Shown here: positions 62,621 through 64,000 of the stretch, in pieces
Position numbering within the stretch: the stretch's first letter is position 1
How the letters are laid out: the number at the start of each line of letters is the position of its first letter
NCBI RefSeq assembly: GCF_029051645.1
Contig: NZ_JAACFS010000009.1
Coordinates: forward strand, 152,448 to 216,447
From: Bradyrhizobium sp. CSA112
Lineage (GTDB): Bacteria > Pseudomonadota > Alphaproteobacteria > Rhizobiales > Xanthobacteraceae
DNA length: 64,000 bases
Direction of reading: 5' to 3'
Notes under the pieces: generated by a model
Seen by the model: only the letters and a program-made list of their open reading frames with translations
What the model was told of the DNA's origin: nothing
Databases searched by the model: none
Made by a program: the position numbers and the translations under genes

Positions 62621-63610
62621 TCAGGCGTTCGGCGACGGCTCGCCCGAGACGACGAGAAGCTGCGAGCGCCTGATACGCTCGCGATGGGCGGTGTAGAGCC
62701 CGCTCGCGACAATGAAGACAGCGCCGGTGATGGTGTACGCGTCCGGGACCTCGCCGAAGACCAGGAAGCCGAGCACGCTGACCCACAGCAATTGCATATA
62801 GGAGAACGGCGCCAGCACGGAAGCGTCGGCATAGCGAAACGCCAGCACCACGATCCACTGCCCCGCGGTCGAAGCGACGCCGATCAAAACGCCGAAGGCG
62901 ATGTCGTGCCAGGTCGGCGTCACCCAGACGAACGGCACCAGCGCGGAGAGAATGAAGAGGCCGGCGATCGATGAATAAGTCATGGTGGTGATGGCGCGCT
63001 CGGTGCCGCTCATCATCCGCGTCATGATCAGCGTGCAGGCCCAGGCCAGCGCCGAAACCAGCGGAAAGAACGCAGCCGGGTGAAACGCGCCGGTGCCTGG
63101 GCGCAGAATAATGAGCACGCCGATCAGGCCCACTGCCGTGGCGATCCAGCGGCGCAGGCCGACCTTCTCGCCGAGGAAAATAATCGACAGCGCTGTGACG
63201 AACAGCGGCGCGACGAATCCGGTGGCGGAGGCTTCGGCGATGGGAAGGAACCGCAGGCCGGAGATGAAGAACAGCGACGAGCCAAGCAGCGCCGCGCCGC
63301 GCAACAGGTGCAGGCCGCGGCGCTTGGTCTGCAGCGCAAAGAGCGGGGAACCCGGCATCATGGCCGGCGTCATGATCAGCGCGAACACCAGGAAGCGGAT
63401 CCAGGCGATCTCAATCGAGGGCAGCGTCGCCGAGAGGTATTTCGCCGTCACGTCGGAGGCGCCGAGAAAGACCGTCGAGGCCAGCACCAGCGCGATGCCC
63501 TTGAACGGCCGGTCGGCGCGCGCGGGCGCCTTGCGGGCGACGGACTTCTTCTCGGGCAAAGGTAATGGAGCGCTGTCCAGCCTCGCGGCTGCGGCGGGGG
63601 GCGGTGTCAC
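62621..63610 (-). CDS. EamA/DMT superfamily transporter
   Basis: A 329-residue inner-membrane protein with ten expected spans and two EamA repeats: GIALVLASTVFLGASDVTAKYL with SIEIAWIRFLVFALIM, and the second starting FFPLVSALAWACTLIMTRMMSG. A charged, Ala/Lys-rich N-terminal extension of about 35 residues precedes the first span. EamA proteins export amino acids or other metabolites or are importers of unknown solutes. The start is a GTG (63610). The opposite end of the gene lies 184 bases from the autotransporter start. Confidence 0.92.
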   Translation of the reverse strand: MTPPPAAAARLDSAPLPLPEKKSVARKAPARADRPFKGIALVLASTVFLGASDVTAKYLSATLPSIEIAWIRFLVFALIMTPAMMPGSPLFALQTKRRGLHLLRGAALLGSSLFFISGLRFLPIAEASATGFVAPLFVTALSIIFLGEKVGLRRWIATAVGLIGVLIILRPGTGAFHPAAFFPLVSALAWACTLIMTRMMSGTERAITTMTYSSIAGLFILSALVPFVWVTPTWHDIAFGVLIGVASTAGQWIVVLAFRYADASVLAPFSYMQLLWVSVLGFLVFGEVPDAYTITGAVFIVASGLYTAHRERIRRSQLLVVSGEPSPNA

Positions 63611-63796
63611 GGCAATCTCGAAAGGCAGTAATGTTCGAATCGGGCGAGGCTGTAAAAAACACCAGATAGGCCGGCAGGACTAGGTCCGAAAACAGGATGC
63701 GGATATGCGCGGAGGGCGCGATTGCAACACTTTGTTAAGTACGGTGTTCCCAGCAGTGACTGCTTCGATGCGAGAGCGATGTGGGGTGGACCCATC

Positions 63797-63856
63797 TTCT
63801 CCCTCGCCCCGCTCTTGCGGGGAGAGGGTCGGGGTGAGGGGCATCTATCCGCGAAT
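63797..63856 (+). repeat. Degenerate palindromic repeat, family F-like
   Basis: TCTCCCTCGCCCCGCTCTTG then GCGGGGAGAGGGTC form a hairpin similar to the 38222 copy. It lies in the 390-base region 63611-64000, in which I see no gene. Confidence 0.6.
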
Positions 63857-63929
63857 GCTGCGGCCCATTGATTGACCTGTACCCCCTTGTATCTGCCCAT
63901 TGAGCAAAATGTGCGATGGAAGCGACTGA

Positions 63930-63961
63930 GCGCTTTGGCCGGTGGCCACCGGCCAAAGCGC
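63930..63961. repeat. Perfect 32-bp palindrome
   Basis: The 32 bases from 63930 to 63961 are their own reverse complement, centred at 63945/63946 in the sequence GGTGGCCACC, with arms reading GCGCTTTGGCC outward on each side. The next pair out (63929/63962) does not match, so the palindrome ends there. Confidence 0.9.
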
Positions 63962-64000
63962 GCGGCGATGTCGCCCGATACCCCCTGGGTAACACCCGTG

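Noticed and set aside
63735..63995. An 86-codon minus-strand frame at the right end
   Set aside because: It covers a palindromic repeat and the 32-bp palindrome, and has no signal or motif.

Overview
The window looks like chromosome of a Bradyrhizobium-type alphaproteobacterium (Rhizobiales/Nitrobacteraceae). The evidence is high GC, codon use rich in C/G third positions, several families of short palindromic intergenic repeats of the kind seen throughout Bradyrhizobium and its relatives, and a gene content dominated by ABC importers and catabolic enzymes. I see no rRNA, tRNA, CRISPR array, transposase, phage or plasmid gene. Gene calls rest on translated motifs, start-site context and neighbourhood; no database search was run.

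Layout. (1) 91-15964: a DUF6489 protein and a DadA-like FAD amino-acid oxidoreductase, then two peptide-type (Opp/Dpp) ABC importers on the + strand. The first is SBP-B-C-D-F (1895-7550) and the second D-F-SBP-B-C (10186-15964). Between them lie a gamma-glutamyltransferase-like Ntn-hydrolase and a DUF1028 protein. (2) 16075-22058: a CnbZ/RidA-like protein and a TetR-regulated RND efflux pair with a clear terminator and a palindromic operator. (3) 22347-29376: a cytochrome P450, a secreted tandem-LTXXQ protein, a small cytochrome c, an MBOAT/SGNH acyltransferase pair, and two small paralogous secreted cysteine proteins. (4) 29612-38187 (minus): a probable nine-gene catabolic operon. It combines a TetR regulator, an SsuABC/NMT1-type importer, an unusual enolase-superfamily enzyme, a Gfo/Idh/MocA dehydrogenase, a DUF993 DHDPS-like aldolase and a TIM-barrel isomerase. 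(5) 38370-44921: a GDH and VOC pair, two PfkB kinases, a ferredoxin reductase-like flavoprotein and an enoyl-CoA hydratase. (6) 45112-50471: IlvD/Edd sugar-acid dehydratase, uronate dehydrogenase, SMP-30 lactonase and an aldehyde dehydrogenase, which fit an oxidative uronate or sugar-acid route. (7) 50752-53719: an E1-type transketolase-like enzyme divergent from an Lrp regulator, with a strong palindromic operator (mdeB/mdeR-like). (8) 54125-63610: LysR, a Tat-exported flavoprotein resembling cytokinin dehydrogenases, a membrane-anchored DJ-1/PfpI protein, a zinc alcohol dehydrogenase, a large autotransporter and a DMT transporter. A perfect 32-bp palindrome lies near the right end.

The most interesting candidates for new biology are the unassigned catabolic operon at 29612-38187, the cytokinin-dehydrogenase-like flavoprotein with a substituted catalytic Asp position (55077-56516), the E1/Lrp pair whose operator reaches the regulator start codon, and several hairpins that appear to cover ribosome binding sites. 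These assignments are inference unless marked otherwise.
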